The notes beneath the pieces are model-generated. The model saw only the letters and a program-made list of their open reading frames with translations, ran no database searches and was not told where the DNA came from. A stretch of 64,000 nt of DNA from positions 62,001 to 126,000 of the forward strand of contig CAIOMN010000058.1 in assembly GCA_903859415.1 (NCBI GenBank). The letters are read 5' to 3'. Below, piece after piece: positions 17,359 to 26,814 of this stretch. How positions within the stretch are numbered: position 1 is the first letter of the stretch; the number at the start of each line of letters is the position of its first letter. A program made the position numbers and the translations under genes. Source of the stretch: an uncultured Methylococcaceae bacterium. Lineage in GTDB: Bacteria > Pseudomonadota > Gammaproteobacteria > Methylococcales > Methylomonadaceae.

Positions 17359-17814
17359 TTATTTGCCCCGTTTATCAAGATGAGGTTCAAGTCGAATAAT
17401 GTGCCCCTGATCATTAAAAAAAACGGTGGTCAGCGTGGCGTTTCGACATTGGTTTAATTCATCAGCGTTTACTTGATAAAATTCGCATAGCTCTGTATCA
17501 GTAACCACTTGCTGGGTTTTAGTTCGTTTTGATGATTTTCTTATTAATTTAATAGAAATCCAGCTGAACCAGAGTACGATCATAACCAGCAACGTGAAGG
17601 CATAAAGTTGCATAAGTTCCAGTAAACTTTTGTATCCACCAAACCAGCGCATTTGGTTAATCAATTTTTTTTCACCCAGCATCCAACTCGTTAAGGTAAC
17701 TAAGGGGATCAGTAAATAAATCCACATAATCCAACAAATAGCCCAAGCACATAAAGAGCCGAGTCTTTTTTGTAGGCTTTGCAGTTGTGGCACATTAATA
17801 ATGTAATTTTTCAT
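17359..17814 (-). CDS. pgaD: PgaD, PNAG synthase accessory membrane subunit
   Basis: This small protein (151 aa) has two strong membrane segments (AWAICWIMWIYLLIPLVTLTSWM and LYAFTLLVMIVLWFSW) and a basic cytoplasmic tail with a late strand (TTVFFNDQGHIIRLEPH). Its order after pgaC, with a 4-base overlap, and its topology fit PgaD. PgaD with PgaC forms the c-di-GMP-responsive glycosyltransferase that polymerises and exports poly-beta-1,6-N-acetylglucosamine. Sequence conservation in PgaD is low, so gene order carries much of the weight. Confidence 0.85.
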   Translation of the reverse strand: MKNYIINVPQLQSLQKRLGSLCAWAICWIMWIYLLIPLVTLTSWMLGEKKLINQMRWFGGYKSLLELMQLYAFTLLVMIVLWFSWISIKLIRKSSKRTKTQQVVTDTELCEFYQVNADELNQCRNATLTTVFFNDQGHIIRLEPHLDKRGK

Positions 17815-19139
17815 TTCTGGCGCAACCCTCTATCGACTGTAACCCATAAGGCACGTTGTCCTCTTTTCTTTTTTACGGCTTTAACCGAACCCACTATGGT
17901 GGTGCCCACGTTAATGATCCAATACACAATGGGGTACCATACCATCCAATAGTAATAGCGTGCGACTCCACCGGTTTTTAATTCGTAATGTGAATCTATA
18001 AAGAGACTCACACCAAATTGAATTAGACAGGTCAGGCTGAGTAGCATACTGGTCCAACTGGGACTTAAATCGTGCAGGGATTGCCAGGTTGATTCAGTAA
18101 ATAATTCTATAGGCGCGAAGAGTAGGTGCACTAGAATTAAAAATGCCCAAACTATGCTGATTAAACATTCTCCGTATAACAGCCACATTCCACGTGAAGA
18201 CCAATGAAATAATTCTTTAAAATAACGGAGTAAGACTTCTGTTCCACCTTGTGCCCAACGTGTTCTTTGTTTCCATAACCCCTCAAGTGTTTCAGGCATA
18301 AGAACCCAACAGAGGGAATTGGGTTCAAAATAGATAGACCAGCCTCCGAGTTGTAATTTCCAACTGATATCGATGTCTTCGGTCACCATATCATTGCTCC
18401 AATAGCCGATATCATGCAGAGCTGATTTACGGAATGCAGCAATGACGCCGGACACTGTAAATATTTTCCCGTAAGACCGCTGTGCTCGTTTAATCATGCC
18501 GACAATGGCTGAAAACTCACCAACTTGAATCCTGCCTAATAAGGTTGAACGATTACGGATTCTTGGGTTTCCTGTGACTGCGCCAATGTGTGGTTTATTT
18601 ATAAAATGCCTAACCATCCATGCAATCGCTTCAGGTGCTAGTAGTGCATCCCCATCGATACAAACTAAAATTTCGCTATTTGCCAGTAATGCGCCAGTAC
18701 GTAACCCCATTGCTTTACCTTGATTGGTATGTAAGTTAACAATCCGTAATTGTGTATGCTGTTGGGTTAAAGATTGCAATATTTCCAGGGTGTTGTCTTT
18801 ACTGCCATCGTTGATCGCAATAATTTCAAAATTAGGATATTTTTGTTCAAGTAGAATTTCAACCGTTTCTCGAATGTTTTCAGCTTCGTTGTAACAGGGA
18901 ATTAAAATTGAAACAGGTGGGAACTCGGTTAACTCAGGCAAATTTTCCGAGTTGCCTTGTTGACGCCATTCAAAACGAAAGTAAAATATTAGGGCGCCAA
19001 AAATCCATATATAGGCCATGAATAAAGGATAGTAATAAATAAAATCTTCGAGGAAGGCATCAAATGGTGTCCATGCCGATACCAAAAAACGCCATAGGGA
19101 GTGTAGGTCTTCAGCCATATTTTGGAATGAAAAGGTCAT
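17811..19139 (-). CDS. pgaC: PgaC, poly-N-acetylglucosamine synthase (GT2 family)
   Basis: The protein (442 aa) is an inner-membrane processive glycosyltransferase using UDP-GlcNAc. The N-terminal membrane helix is followed by the GT-A fold. SILIPCYNEAENI, DGSKDNTLEIL and CIDGDALLAPEA (substrate and metal Asp residues), TEDIDISWKLQ (catalytic base TED) and QRTRWAQGG (QxxRW) are all present and in order. Two or three C-terminal helices (SIVWAFLILVHLLFAP, MLLSLTCLIQFGVSLF) would form the translocation channel with PgaD. It matches the PgaC/IcaA length. It lies 60 bases downstream of pgaB and overlaps pgaD. In E. coli this complex is activated by c-di-GMP, which matters because a c-di-GMP phosphodiesterase lies 5 kb away. 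Confidence 0.95.
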   Translation of the reverse strand: MTFSFQNMAEDLHSLWRFLVSAWTPFDAFLEDFIYYYPLFMAYIWIFGALIFYFRFEWRQQGNSENLPELTEFPPVSILIPCYNEAENIRETVEILLEQKYPNFEIIAINDGSKDNTLEILQSLTQQHTQLRIVNLHTNQGKAMGLRTGALLANSEILVCIDGDALLAPEAIAWMVRHFINKPHIGAVTGNPRIRNRSTLLGRIQVGEFSAIVGMIKRAQRSYGKIFTVSGVIAAFRKSALHDIGYWSNDMVTEDIDISWKLQLGGWSIYFEPNSLCWVLMPETLEGLWKQRTRWAQGGTEVLLRYFKELFHWSSRGMWLLYGECLISIVWAFLILVHLLFAPIELFTESTWQSLHDLSPSWTSMLLSLTCLIQFGVSLFIDSHYELKTGGVARYYYWMVWYPIVYWIINVGTTIVGSVKAVKKKRGQRALWVTVDRGLRQK

Positions 19140-19199
19140 ATTCTTTTAAGGTGGCTAACGTTGAATAATCTAAATTTATTTGGCTGTTGAAAATACATG

Positions 19200-21137
19200 T
19201 TAGGGTAATGCTGGAACTGTAAAGTATTTTTGCAAATCAGTTAGCTGTGGCTGATTTTCAAAGACATTATCGGGGTAATAACCAAGATGCTTTACACCTA
19301 GTTTTTTTAGTAGCTCTACTTGCTCAATGAATATTGGCATCGGAATTTTCTCTTGGGTTTTCCAGTCAACTGTCTGAAGCTCAAAGACTGTTTTTTTAAG
19401 CCCTTCTGGATAATTCGCGGTCTTTTTTACTAATTGACTTAGCCATTCCATTGGTTTTTCGGCTTTTTCCATAAAGGGCATTGCTTCAATGGCAACATAG
19501 TCATAATGATTTAAAAAACTATCGAAGGATTGCGCAAACCATTCTTCACTATCTGGAGTCAGTAAGGGGAGTGCATAAAAGTTTCTGGCCGTTTTTATTC
19601 CAGGTCTGTAAATACGTACTCGATTAGCTAGCTCATCAGTTAATTGATTGATTAACTCGGTTTTGTGTTGAGCCCAAGCCAAGCGCATTTTACCGGTTGC
19701 ATGTAATTGTTCGAATTGATCAGGTAGGCCCCAGACTTCTTTTCCATAAGCGAGGGCGGCCGGTGAAGCGTCTTCAAAGTCTGATAAAATGCCATCGTCA
19801 TGAAATAAAATGCCATCAAAATTACAATATATCGCCAAGTCCTCGTAAATTTCAGCAATATATTGTCGTGCTTCTGCGTTAAAAGGGGATAAGCGAGTGT
19901 AAATATGACTGGATTTTTGAGCCTTACCCTCATGCCATTCCTGGACGTACCATGATTCTGGAATATTTCCTTGATAAGCCAAAATAGGCATCCATGCATA
20001 GACTTTTACACCAGCGATTTTTTTTAATTGCCAGGCAACTCGATTAAATAAGTCCTGTTTTACAGGCAAATGACGATTAGGGAAATATAAAGCATCGGCG
20101 TTGCCGTCGCCATCAGGATCTGTATAGGCTTGCAAGTAGACAGTATTAATGTGCATATCTTTAATTCGTTGAACTTCTGCATCCATGTTATGTTCTAGTT
20201 GCTCAGGGTTTTTATCATAAAGATAATCCATGTCCAAATGGGCTACGCGTAGAGGACGGTCTGCTCTCAGTGAATTAATAATTTCTTTAAAATCTTTTAA
20301 GTTAGGGTTATCTGCAATAATTATTCGTCGTAAATTACTGATGTCAGCCAATGTATTTGTTCCGTCAATCAGTCCCATGGTGATGGGCATGCCGGCTTCA
20401 CGTGAAGCCTCAATGCTAAGCTCATTATATTCACCATAAGGCCATACCATGACCCGGGGTCTTGTTCCGGTATGTTGGAATATAAATTCTGCGCTCTTTA
20501 AAAGTGCGCTATTAATCCGTTTACGATAATCTTCATCAGACTCATAACTTATCATCGGGTCATCATAGAGACGGGTAACTGCGGCGGCTTGAGTATTTCC
20601 TTGCGGGTTAGCAATGATGCCCTTGTGGAGATCGTAACTGTGTGAGGCTATTTCTACTAAACCAGATTGGGTTAATTCTCTAAGCTGTGACCACGTTAAT
20701 AAAGGTTTTCCTATCTCCTCTTTACTGACAATACCCTCCATCCATGATCCAATTAAAGCAACTGTCGCAGATAAATTATATTTCTTTAAAAGAGGAAAAA
20801 CTAGCGTATAAAAACTTTGATAACCATCATCAAAGGTGAGTAATACACTTTTTTCTGGTAATTGGGTTTTACCTTTGGCTGCATCAAAAACGTTCTGTAC
20901 ACTGATGATCTTGTAGTTATTTTTGATTAGCCACTTTAAGTGCTCTTCAAGATGCTCGACACTGGTATCAATTGAATTGGGTGGTTTTTTACTATGGGCA
21001 TCAATGATGTCGTGATAGTTTAGCACCAGAAAACGAGGTTCCAAGGCATAAGCACTGCAAGCAAAAATACTCAGAAAAATAAACAAACATATTTTCTTTA
21101 ACTGGCTAATGGAGATAACGGATAAAAAAATGGTCAT
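19200..21137 (-). CDS. pgaB: PgaB, PNAG N-deacetylase / glycoside hydrolase lipoprotein-type enzyme
   Basis: The protein (645 aa) opens with a signal segment (ICLFIFLSIFACSAYA). It then has a carbohydrate esterase 4 domain: YHDI, LTFDDGYQSFY (catalytic and metal Asp pair) and ASHSYDLH (metal His). The C-terminal half (from about residue 300: AHLDMDYLYDKN, LFHDDGILSDFED, YVAIEAMPFMEK) is the PgaB-specific hydrolase domain. It deacetylates PNAG in the periplasm and so permits export. The signal region ends AFACSA, with a Cys that could be a lipobox, as E. coli PgaB is a lipoprotein. The outer-membrane porin gene pgaA, which normally precedes pgaB, is not in the window. Confidence 0.95.
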   Translation of the reverse strand: MTIFLSVISISQLKKICLFIFLSIFACSAYALEPRFLVLNYHDIIDAHSKKPPNSIDTSVEHLEEHLKWLIKNNYKIISVQNVFDAAKGKTQLPEKSVLLTFDDGYQSFYTLVFPLLKKYNLSATVALIGSWMEGIVSKEEIGKPLLTWSQLRELTQSGLVEIASHSYDLHKGIIANPQGNTQAAAVTRLYDDPMISYESDEDYRKRINSALLKSAEFIFQHTGTRPRVMVWPYGEYNELSIEASREAGMPITMGLIDGTNTLADISNLRRIIIADNPNLKDFKEIINSLRADRPLRVAHLDMDYLYDKNPEQLEHNMDAEVQRIKDMHINTVYLQAYTDPDGDGNADALYFPNRHLPVKQDLFNRVAWQLKKIAGVKVYAWMPILAYQGNIPESWYVQEWHEGKAQKSSHIYTRLSPFNAEARQYIAEIYEDLAIYCNFDGILFHDDGILSDFEDASPAALAYGKEVWGLPDQFEQLHATGKMRLAWAQHKTELINQLTDELANRVRIYRPGIKTARNFYALPLLTPDSEEWFAQSFDSFLNHYDYVAIEAMPFMEKAEKPMEWLSQLVKKTANYPEGLKKTVFELQTVDWKTQEKIPMPIFIEQVELLKKLGVKHLGYYPDNVFENQPQLTDLQKYFTVPALP

Positions 21138-21204
21138 GAAAAAGTTTGTAGTTGAGTGGGTAACTTGTTACATTCGCTTGATACAAATCAACGCACATAT
21201 AAAA

Positions 21205-21957
21205 TTAAAATGTAAGAAAGTCTTCAAGGTGTTGCAAAGTAAGGGCTTGTTGAGCAGCAAAGGCTTTATCTTCTGCGGTATTATAACCCCATAAAGCAAG
21301 CACCCGCTGAATGCTGGAAAGTTCAGGGGTTTTTAAAACATTAAGTAGGGTAGGTAGCCGATCTTCAACAAATACGATTGTTTGATTTGGATGAACTTTT
21401 AATAAATCCTTTAATAGTTCTACTTTGTTCATATTGCGATCCAAACCAAAAATTCGTTCCGGTTCTAATTCAATGCCATTGGCTTTTAAGATCTGGTTAA
21501 CAAAACGTTCTTGCTTAGTCGTGACAATATACCATGTGGATTGTGCGCTTAACTGTTGTAGCTTTGTCGCTATGTCTTTAAATAGTGGATTCATATTGAC
21601 CCAATCGCTTAGGTCGTTATTTATCCATGCATCTCGGGTGTTACCAAATAAGTGCTTTAATTCATTAATATCAACGTTTGCTTCTAATAATAATGCTTTT
21701 ATTTTACTATCATAATTTTGATGGATATCTTCAATAGATTCTTTATTATGGAGCAAGCGCATAGCTAATATCGCTTCATAACCTGTTTCTATATTGGGTC
21801 TTACTAACCGAAACAACTCAATAAGTTCAGGTGGAACTTGTTCAGGCATATCTTTCCAGATTTGAGATGCGGCTTTCCATCCCGTTATAGCGGTTTCAAC
21901 AGCGCTGTCACAGATGACACCATCAAAATCGAGAGCAAATATCATTGAATCGTTCAT
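21205..21957 (-). CDS. HAD-superfamily hydrolase
   Basis: HAD phosphatase motifs are present: motif I FALDFDGVICDS (nucleophile Asp), motif II YIVTTKQERF (Thr) and motif IV IVFVEDRLPTL (acidic pair). An all-helical cap lies between them. The ORF track starts at 22002 with TTG; I prefer ATG 21957 (MNDSMIFALDF), which leaves the motif near the N-terminus as usual. The substrate cannot be told. Family members act on phosphoglycolate, sugar phosphates and similar. It lies between pgaB and the deformylase, with an intergenic gap on either side, so it is probably independent. Confidence 0.85.
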   Translation of the reverse strand: MNDSMIFALDFDGVICDSAVETAITGWKAASQIWKDMPEQVPPELIELFRLVRPNIETGYEAILAMRLLHNKESIEDIHQNYDSKIKALLLEANVDINELKHLFGNTRDAWINNDLSDWVNMNPLFKDIATKLQQLSAQSTWYIVTTKQERFVNQILKANGIELEPERIFGLDRNMNKVELLKDLLKVHPNQTIVFVEDRLPTLLNVLKTPELSSIQRVLALWGYNTAEDKAFAAQQALTLQHLEDFLTF

Positions 21958-22092
21958 TTTTCTTGGGCTTTTATTCGTTAAGTGAGAATTGACTAGTCGC
22001 AACTAATCTAAAAAAATAGATTAAATTATTGTAAAGGTTAACTAGGGTCTTGCAAAATGCTTGGGTGACCGATGGTGGGGGGTGTACCAGTG

Positions 22093-22620
22093 TCAGGTGT
22101 TTATGAGTTTAAAATACTCACTTTCAGAAAAAATATCTTGATTATCTTCTACGCTATCAAGATATACCTTGCTATTTAAATGATCAAATTCATGTTGAAA
22201 TATTCTTGCAACGAAGCCTTCAAATTTAGTTTCTACCAAAATGCCATTCGTGTCCGAATAAGATACTAGTATATTTTTATACCGAGGAACTAAAGCCCGT
22301 ATACCAGGAATACTTAAACAGCCTTCCCAGTCTTTTTCCTTTTCATTAGATAACGCTTGAAAGCTCGGGTTAATCATTACCGTGGGCGTCATCAGTGGCG
22401 CATTAGGGTAACGTGCAGAAGGCCGGGAGGCGATAATGATAATTTGCTTTGATAGGCTGATTTGAGGTGCAGCAATCCCTACACCTTGTGTTGACGCAAG
22501 GGTATCCTGCAAAGCTTTAATAATGTCTTGCGTTTCTGAACTATTGATATCAGTGATAATTTCGGCTGGGCGACGTAATATAGGGTTACCCAATTGAGCA
22601 ATTTCACAAATATGAGTCAT
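22093..22620 (-). CDS. def: Peptide deformylase
   Basis: The protein (175 aa) is an iron/zinc metallopeptidase that removes the N-formyl group from nascent proteins in the cytosol. All three motifs are present: GVGIAAPQ (motif 1, residues about 46-53), EGCLSIPG (motif 2, metal Cys) and QHEFDHL (motif 3, HExxH with two metal His). It is close to the usual length. It starts 2 bases after the stop of the methyltransferase-PPK fusion and is probably the last gene of that operon. This is not the common def-fmt arrangement, so it may be a second, accessory deformylase. That is inference. Confidence 0.95.
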   Translation of the reverse strand: MTHICEIAQLGNPILRRPAEIITDINSSETQDIIKALQDTLASTQGVGIAAPQISLSKQIIIIASRPSARYPNAPLMTPTVMINPSFQALSNEKEKDWEGCLSIPGIRALVPRYKNILVSYSDTNGILVETKFEGFVARIFQHEFDHLNSKVYLDSVEDNQDIFSESEYFKLINT

Positions 22621-22622
22621 TA

Positions 22623-25388
22623 TTATCCCTGTAATTCATTTAGTATGACTGATTGAGCTTGTATTTGCTCTTCATTAATCGTATTTAACAATTGTAAATA
22701 ACTACCGTCAGCCTGTAACAGCCAAGCTTGGGTGTTATCTTTAAGATATAAGTCAAGGTCATGTAAGATTCGGTTATAGAGTCGTTTACTTTCAATAGGG
22801 AAACATATCTCAACACGTCTAAACATATTTCTATTCATTAGATCCGCGCTTGAGGCATAAACCTCTTGATTGCCATCATTGGCAAAGGCATAGATTCGAG
22901 CATGTTCCAAAAAGCGTCCAATAATAGCGCGAACTTCTATGTTCTCAGAGACTCCCGGAATCCCCGGTCTAAGGCAGCAGATTCCACGGACCATCAGTTT
23001 AACTTCAACACCTGCTTGAGAGGCTCGGTATAGGGCTTGTATAGCTTGTTCTTCTACGATGGCATTAACCTGAATGATGATCTTTGCAGGTTTACCATTT
23101 TTTGCGTGGGTTATCTCACGTTCAATTTTTTCCAGTATGCCTTTGTGTAAGGTAAAAGGAGATTGCAATAATTTGTTTAGCTTAGTCACTTTACCTAAGC
23201 TGGTGAGTTGAGCAAATACGCGTCTTACATCTTCACCCAGTTCTTTATTACAGGAAAATAAACCATAATCAGTATAAATCTGTGCTGTTTTGGGGTGGTA
23301 GTTTCCGGTACCTAAATGCACATAATTTCGTAGTTCTTTGCCTTCTCTACGTAACACAAGACACATTTTTGCGTGGGTTTTATAACCTACTACACCATAC
23401 ACAACATGGACTGCCGCTTCCTGTAATTTGGACGCTAAATCGATGTTGGCTTTTTCATCAAAGCGGGCTCTTAGTTCGATAACTACGGTGACTTCTTTTC
23501 CTGCTCTAGCTGCTCTAATTAAAGCGGCAACGATCGGTGAGTCTGCGCCAGTGCGATACAGTGTTTGTTTAATAGCCAGTACTTCGGGTGAGACTGCTGC
23601 TTGGCGTAAAAACTCTACAACGGGTGAAAATGATTCAAAGGGGTGATGCAACAATATGTCATGGCGTTTTATTGCAGCAAAAATATCTTTATTACGTGAA
23701 AGTTGAGGTGGCGTGCTAGGTTTAAAGGCCGTAAATTTAAGATCAGGCCTGTCAACCAGGCTATTGACTTCTTGAATCCTATTAAGATTGACGGGGCCAT
23801 CAACTAAAAATAATCTGTCCCGATTCATTTCGAATCGACCCAGTAAGAAATCAACGGTATCATCCGGACAGGCAGCATCTATTTCCAGACGCACTTCATC
23901 TCCATAATTACGCATGGCCAGTTCACCCTGAACAGCGAGTAATAAATCATCAATAGCATCATCGTCGACAAAAAAATCGCTATTACGGGTGACTCTAAAT
24001 TGATAACAGCCTTTAACGATCATTCCTGAAAATAATTCACTGACAAAGGCGTGAATAATAGACGATAAAAATACAAAGTCGCTTGGGCCGCTTTGGGTTT
24101 CTTCAGAGGGTAATTGAATGACGCGGGGTAGGGCTCTAGGGGCTTGTAAAATAGCTCGGCCACTATTTCGGCCAAATGCGTCTTTACCTGTCAACGAAAT
24201 AATGAAGTTTAAACTTTTATTAAGTATCCGAGGAAATGGGTGCGCAGAATCGAGGCCAACGGGGGTCAAGATGGGTAGTAATTCATCATTAAAATACTTT
24301 GCTAACCATTTTTGTTGAACTTCATTCCATTCAGTTCTTCGAATAAAACGAATGTTTTCTTCGTTGAGCTTTGGAATTAAAATTTCATTAAGAACCTGAT
24401 ATTGTTCCTCTACTAATTTATGAGAGTGGATAGAAATCTGCTCTAGTTGTTCTTTTGGGGTTAGCCCATCAGGCCCAATCGTTTTGTGGTCAATAGCGGC
24501 CATCTCAAGGACGCTGGCAACACGCACTTCAAAGAACTCATCCAGATTTGAACAGGAGATGCAAAGATAGTTGAGTCGTTCAAGCAAAGGAACTGACTCA
24601 TTTTTGGCTTGAGCCAAAACGCGTTTATTAAACTCCAGCAAGCTGAGATCACGATTAATATAAAGTTCTGGCTTCTCAAGGTTTATTTCTTCAATGCTCT
24701 CTAGGGTATCCATCTCGTTCCTTAAACTATCGGGTATAACACCGCTGATTAAAACATGTCGATCACTCACTTGCATGATATCTAAATTTAAATCAGCTTG
24801 TGCTAATTGGGAATTTATTTCTTTCATGCTGAAAGCTGCCAACAGTGAGTTATAAAAGTCTTGCTTTAAAACCTCAGGTTCGTTAGCAACATATTGTTTG
24901 ACCATTTCCTGCGCTTCTTCAATACTGCTTGGACGCAACAAGTCCATAACGAAGACAACTGACTTGGGTTTAGCATATTTCTTTATAGTTTGCCAAAGCA
25001 CTTGCGGATCAGGTAAGTGATGTAACAGACTGTTACTGAAGATTATCTCATAGCTGGATTGCGGTAATATGACATCCGGTAATAGTCCTTTAATAAAACT
25101 AATTTGCTCACTTAGGTCAGGTGTTAAAGCGGCTTTTGCATAATTAAGCATAGCCTCTGAGCCATCAAGCGCATGTAGCCTAGCTGATGGAAAGGCTTTG
25201 GCAAAGCGGAAGCTAATGTCACCTGGACCACAGCCTAAATCCAGTGCTGTCTCATTAAAGTCAGGGTTATTAATAAAAGCTTGTAGCTCGTGAATAAAAT
25301 CATTATGAGGTGCATTGAAATCAGCTTCAGCGTAAGCTTTTACTTGAGAAACATCTTCCATTAATTCGGATTCTAATACTCGATTCAT
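22623..25388 (-). CDS. ppk1: Methyltransferase-polyphosphate kinase 1 fusion protein
   Basis: At 921 residues this is well above the usual PPK1 length (about 690). Residues about 1-225 form a class I SAM-dependent methyltransferase: LDLGCGPGDISFRFA (motif I), LHALDGSEAM and SNSLLHHLPDP. From about 236 it is a standard PPK1: LYINRDLSLLEFNKRVL (N domain), LSRNKDIF in the middle, the catalytic domain with YKTHAKMCLVLRR (phospho-His) and HLGTGNYHPKT, and the second domain with YASSADLMNRNMFRRVEICFP. PPK1 makes polyphosphate from ATP. The role of the methyltransferase part is unknown. No frameshift or stop lies between the halves. It overlaps the PLP-enzyme gene by 4 bases upstream and precedes def by 2 bases, so all three are an operon. 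Confidence 0.93.
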   Translation of the reverse strand: MNRVLESELMEDVSQVKAYAEADFNAPHNDFIHELQAFINNPDFNETALDLGCGPGDISFRFAKAFPSARLHALDGSEAMLNYAKAALTPDLSEQISFIKGLLPDVILPQSSYEIIFSNSLLHHLPDPQVLWQTIKKYAKPKSVVFVMDLLRPSSIEEAQEMVKQYVANEPEVLKQDFYNSLLAAFSMKEINSQLAQADLNLDIMQVSDRHVLISGVIPDSLRNEMDTLESIEEINLEKPELYINRDLSLLEFNKRVLAQAKNESVPLLERLNYLCISCSNLDEFFEVRVASVLEMAAIDHKTIGPDGLTPKEQLEQISIHSHKLVEEQYQVLNEILIPKLNEENIRFIRRTEWNEVQQKWLAKYFNDELLPILTPVGLDSAHPFPRILNKSLNFIISLTGKDAFGRNSGRAILQAPRALPRVIQLPSEETQSGPSDFVFLSSIIHAFVSELFSGMIVKGCYQFRVTRNSDFFVDDDAIDDLLLAVQGELAMRNYGDEVRLEIDAACPDDTVDFLLGRFEMNRDRLFLVDGPVNLNRIQEVNSLVDRPDLKFTAFKPSTPPQLSRNKDIFAAIKRHDILLHHPFESFSPVVEFLRQAAVSPEVLAIKQTLYRTGADSPIVAALIRAARAGKEVTVVIELRARFDEKANIDLASKLQEAAVHVVYGVVGYKTHAKMCLVLRREGKELRNYVHLGTGNYHPKTAQIYTDYGLFSCNKELGEDVRRVFAQLTSLGKVTKLNKLLQSPFTLHKGILEKIEREITHAKNGKPAKIIIQVNAIVEEQAIQALYRASQAGVEVKLMVRGICCLRPGIPGVSENIEVRAIIGRFLEHARIYAFANDGNQEVYASSADLMNRNMFRRVEICFPIESKRLYNRILHDLDLYLKDNTQAWLLQADGSYLQLLNTINEEQIQAQSVILNELQG

Positions 25389-26290
25389 ACTATAAAGCCT
25401 CTGTTCCCCTGTAATCCGCCAGTGTGAATAGCGATAAGCCGCTCACCCGGTTTAAATGTGTGTTTTGTGATTAAATCATAAAGTCCAAACATCATTTTAC
25501 CTGTATAAACAGGTTCTAACACTACACCTGTTTTATTTTCAAAATCTTGCATAAAGAGTAATAATTCTGCAGTGGTTTTAGCAAAACCACCTAAATGATA
25601 GTTTAAATTAATGTCCCAATGGTTACGAGGCTTTGCTATTAAGGCTTTAACATCGGTTGCTAAGAATCCAGCATTTTTTAAGGCTGCAAAACCTAGTAAA
25701 TTTACCTGACTGGGTGCGGCGTCAATAACTCCAGCCAGGGTTGTTCCCGTGCCACAAGGGACGCAAAGTGTGTCGTAAGTGACATCAATTTCATTAACGA
25801 GTTCCGCAACCCCTTTTAATGCCAACAATTGTGCGCCGCCTTCTGGTAACCAATATTCATTGGGCTTAATGTCGGGTAATGCCTTAGGATCTTTGTACTG
25901 TCTTAATAGTCTGTACTCAGAGCGAGATACAAAGGTCAGTTTCATTCCCCAGTTCTGCATATCAATCAACGTGGCTGTTAACAGACTGGGTTGTTCGCCA
26001 CGGATAAAGCCATGGGTTTTTAGACCTAAAAGTTTGCCGGCGTAAGCTAAGGCATGTAAATGATTTGAATAAATACCACCCATACTGATAATGGTGTCAG
26101 CATTTAACGTCAGGGCGTGATCAAGACAATACTTTAATTTTCGCCATTTATTGCCTGAAATGATGGGATGCAGTAAATCATCCCGCTTCATCCATAACTC
26201 AATTGAAAACTCAGCCAATAAAGGATCATCAATCTTTGTTAAAACGGATGGCTTAAAACTTTTTTCTAAGTTTATTAGGTCTGGATGCAT
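25385..26290 (-). CDS. PLP-dependent D-cysteine desulfhydrase / ACC deaminase family enzyme
   Basis: The protein (301 aa) is a fold-type II PLP enzyme. ISGNKWRKLKYCL holds the Schiff-base Lys, MGGIYSNHLHALAYAGK the substrate and PLP contacts, VPCGTGTTLAG the phosphate-binding loop, and HTGGLQGNRGF the C-terminal family signature. Members act on D-cysteine (to pyruvate, sulfide and ammonia) or on 1-aminocyclopropane-1-carboxylate. Which one applies cannot be told here. It overlaps the PPK fusion start by 4 bases and appears to be the first gene of that operon. Confidence 0.88.
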   Translation of the reverse strand: MHPDLINLEKSFKPSVLTKIDDPLLAEFSIELWMKRDDLLHPIISGNKWRKLKYCLDHALTLNADTIISMGGIYSNHLHALAYAGKLLGLKTHGFIRGEQPSLLTATLIDMQNWGMKLTFVSRSEYRLLRQYKDPKALPDIKPNEYWLPEGGAQLLALKGVAELVNEIDVTYDTLCVPCGTGTTLAGVIDAAPSQVNLLGFAALKNAGFLATDVKALIAKPRNHWDINLNYHLGGFAKTTAELLLFMQDFENKTGVVLEPVYTGKMMFGLYDLITKHTFKPGERLIAIHTGGLQGNRGFIV

Positions 26291-26334
26291 CAGGGTACGA
26301 GCGTTTTAACTAAAGGCCTGGATAAAGACATGGC

Positions 26335-26814
26335 TCATAGCTGTTTAGTTGCTTTTTTCAGACGGTATTCTTTAAATTGCGCCTTTAATTGCTTCACTAA
26401 GCGATAGACAGGACTTTCAGTAATTTTATCATGTGCCCACTTTAACCACCTCGTAATGGTGGTGTAAATGCTATTTATAAATGAGAAGGTGAGTAACTGT
26501 GGTTTAGTCAGTGCGAACACTCTAGCGACTAATAAGGTGCCCAATAGCTTTGCTAATATTTCGGTGAGAATACCTTGTAGAATTAATCCATTTGCTATTA
26601 AAGCGAAGGCGATGAAGTTTAGAGGTGCAACAATCAAGAGTGGAATTGCAAAGGCAATCAAAGCGATAGTCGGTTTTGTCTGTCTTAGCCATTCTTCAGC
26701 TTGTTCAAGATGCAGCCAGTGAGATAAGGAGCGTCCCAACGCGGTGAGTAAATCCCATAACCACTCTTCAATAAGTAGTAAAATTGCCAATAACGAGAGT
26801 AGGAGCTTGTTCAT
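26335..26814 (-). CDS. Conserved hypothetical membrane protein
   Basis: A 159-residue protein with an N-terminal amphipathic or membrane segment (LLLSLLAILLLIEEWLWDLL), a helical linker (HWLHLEQAEEWLRQTKP), a long hydrophobic pair (ALIAFAIPLLIVAPLNFIAFALI and LILQGILTEILAKLLGTLLVARV) and a basic tail (KAQFKEYRLKKATKQL). I do not recognise a named family. It is probably an inner-membrane protein. It lies 45 bases downstream of the start of the PLP-enzyme gene and reads the same way, so it could be first in that operon. Confidence 0.7.
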   Translation of the reverse strand: MNKLLLSLLAILLLIEEWLWDLLTALGRSLSHWLHLEQAEEWLRQTKPTIALIAFAIPLLIVAPLNFIAFALIANGLILQGILTEILAKLLGTLLVARVFALTKPQLLTFSFINSIYTTITRWLKWAHDKITESPVYRLVKQLKAQFKEYRLKKATKQL

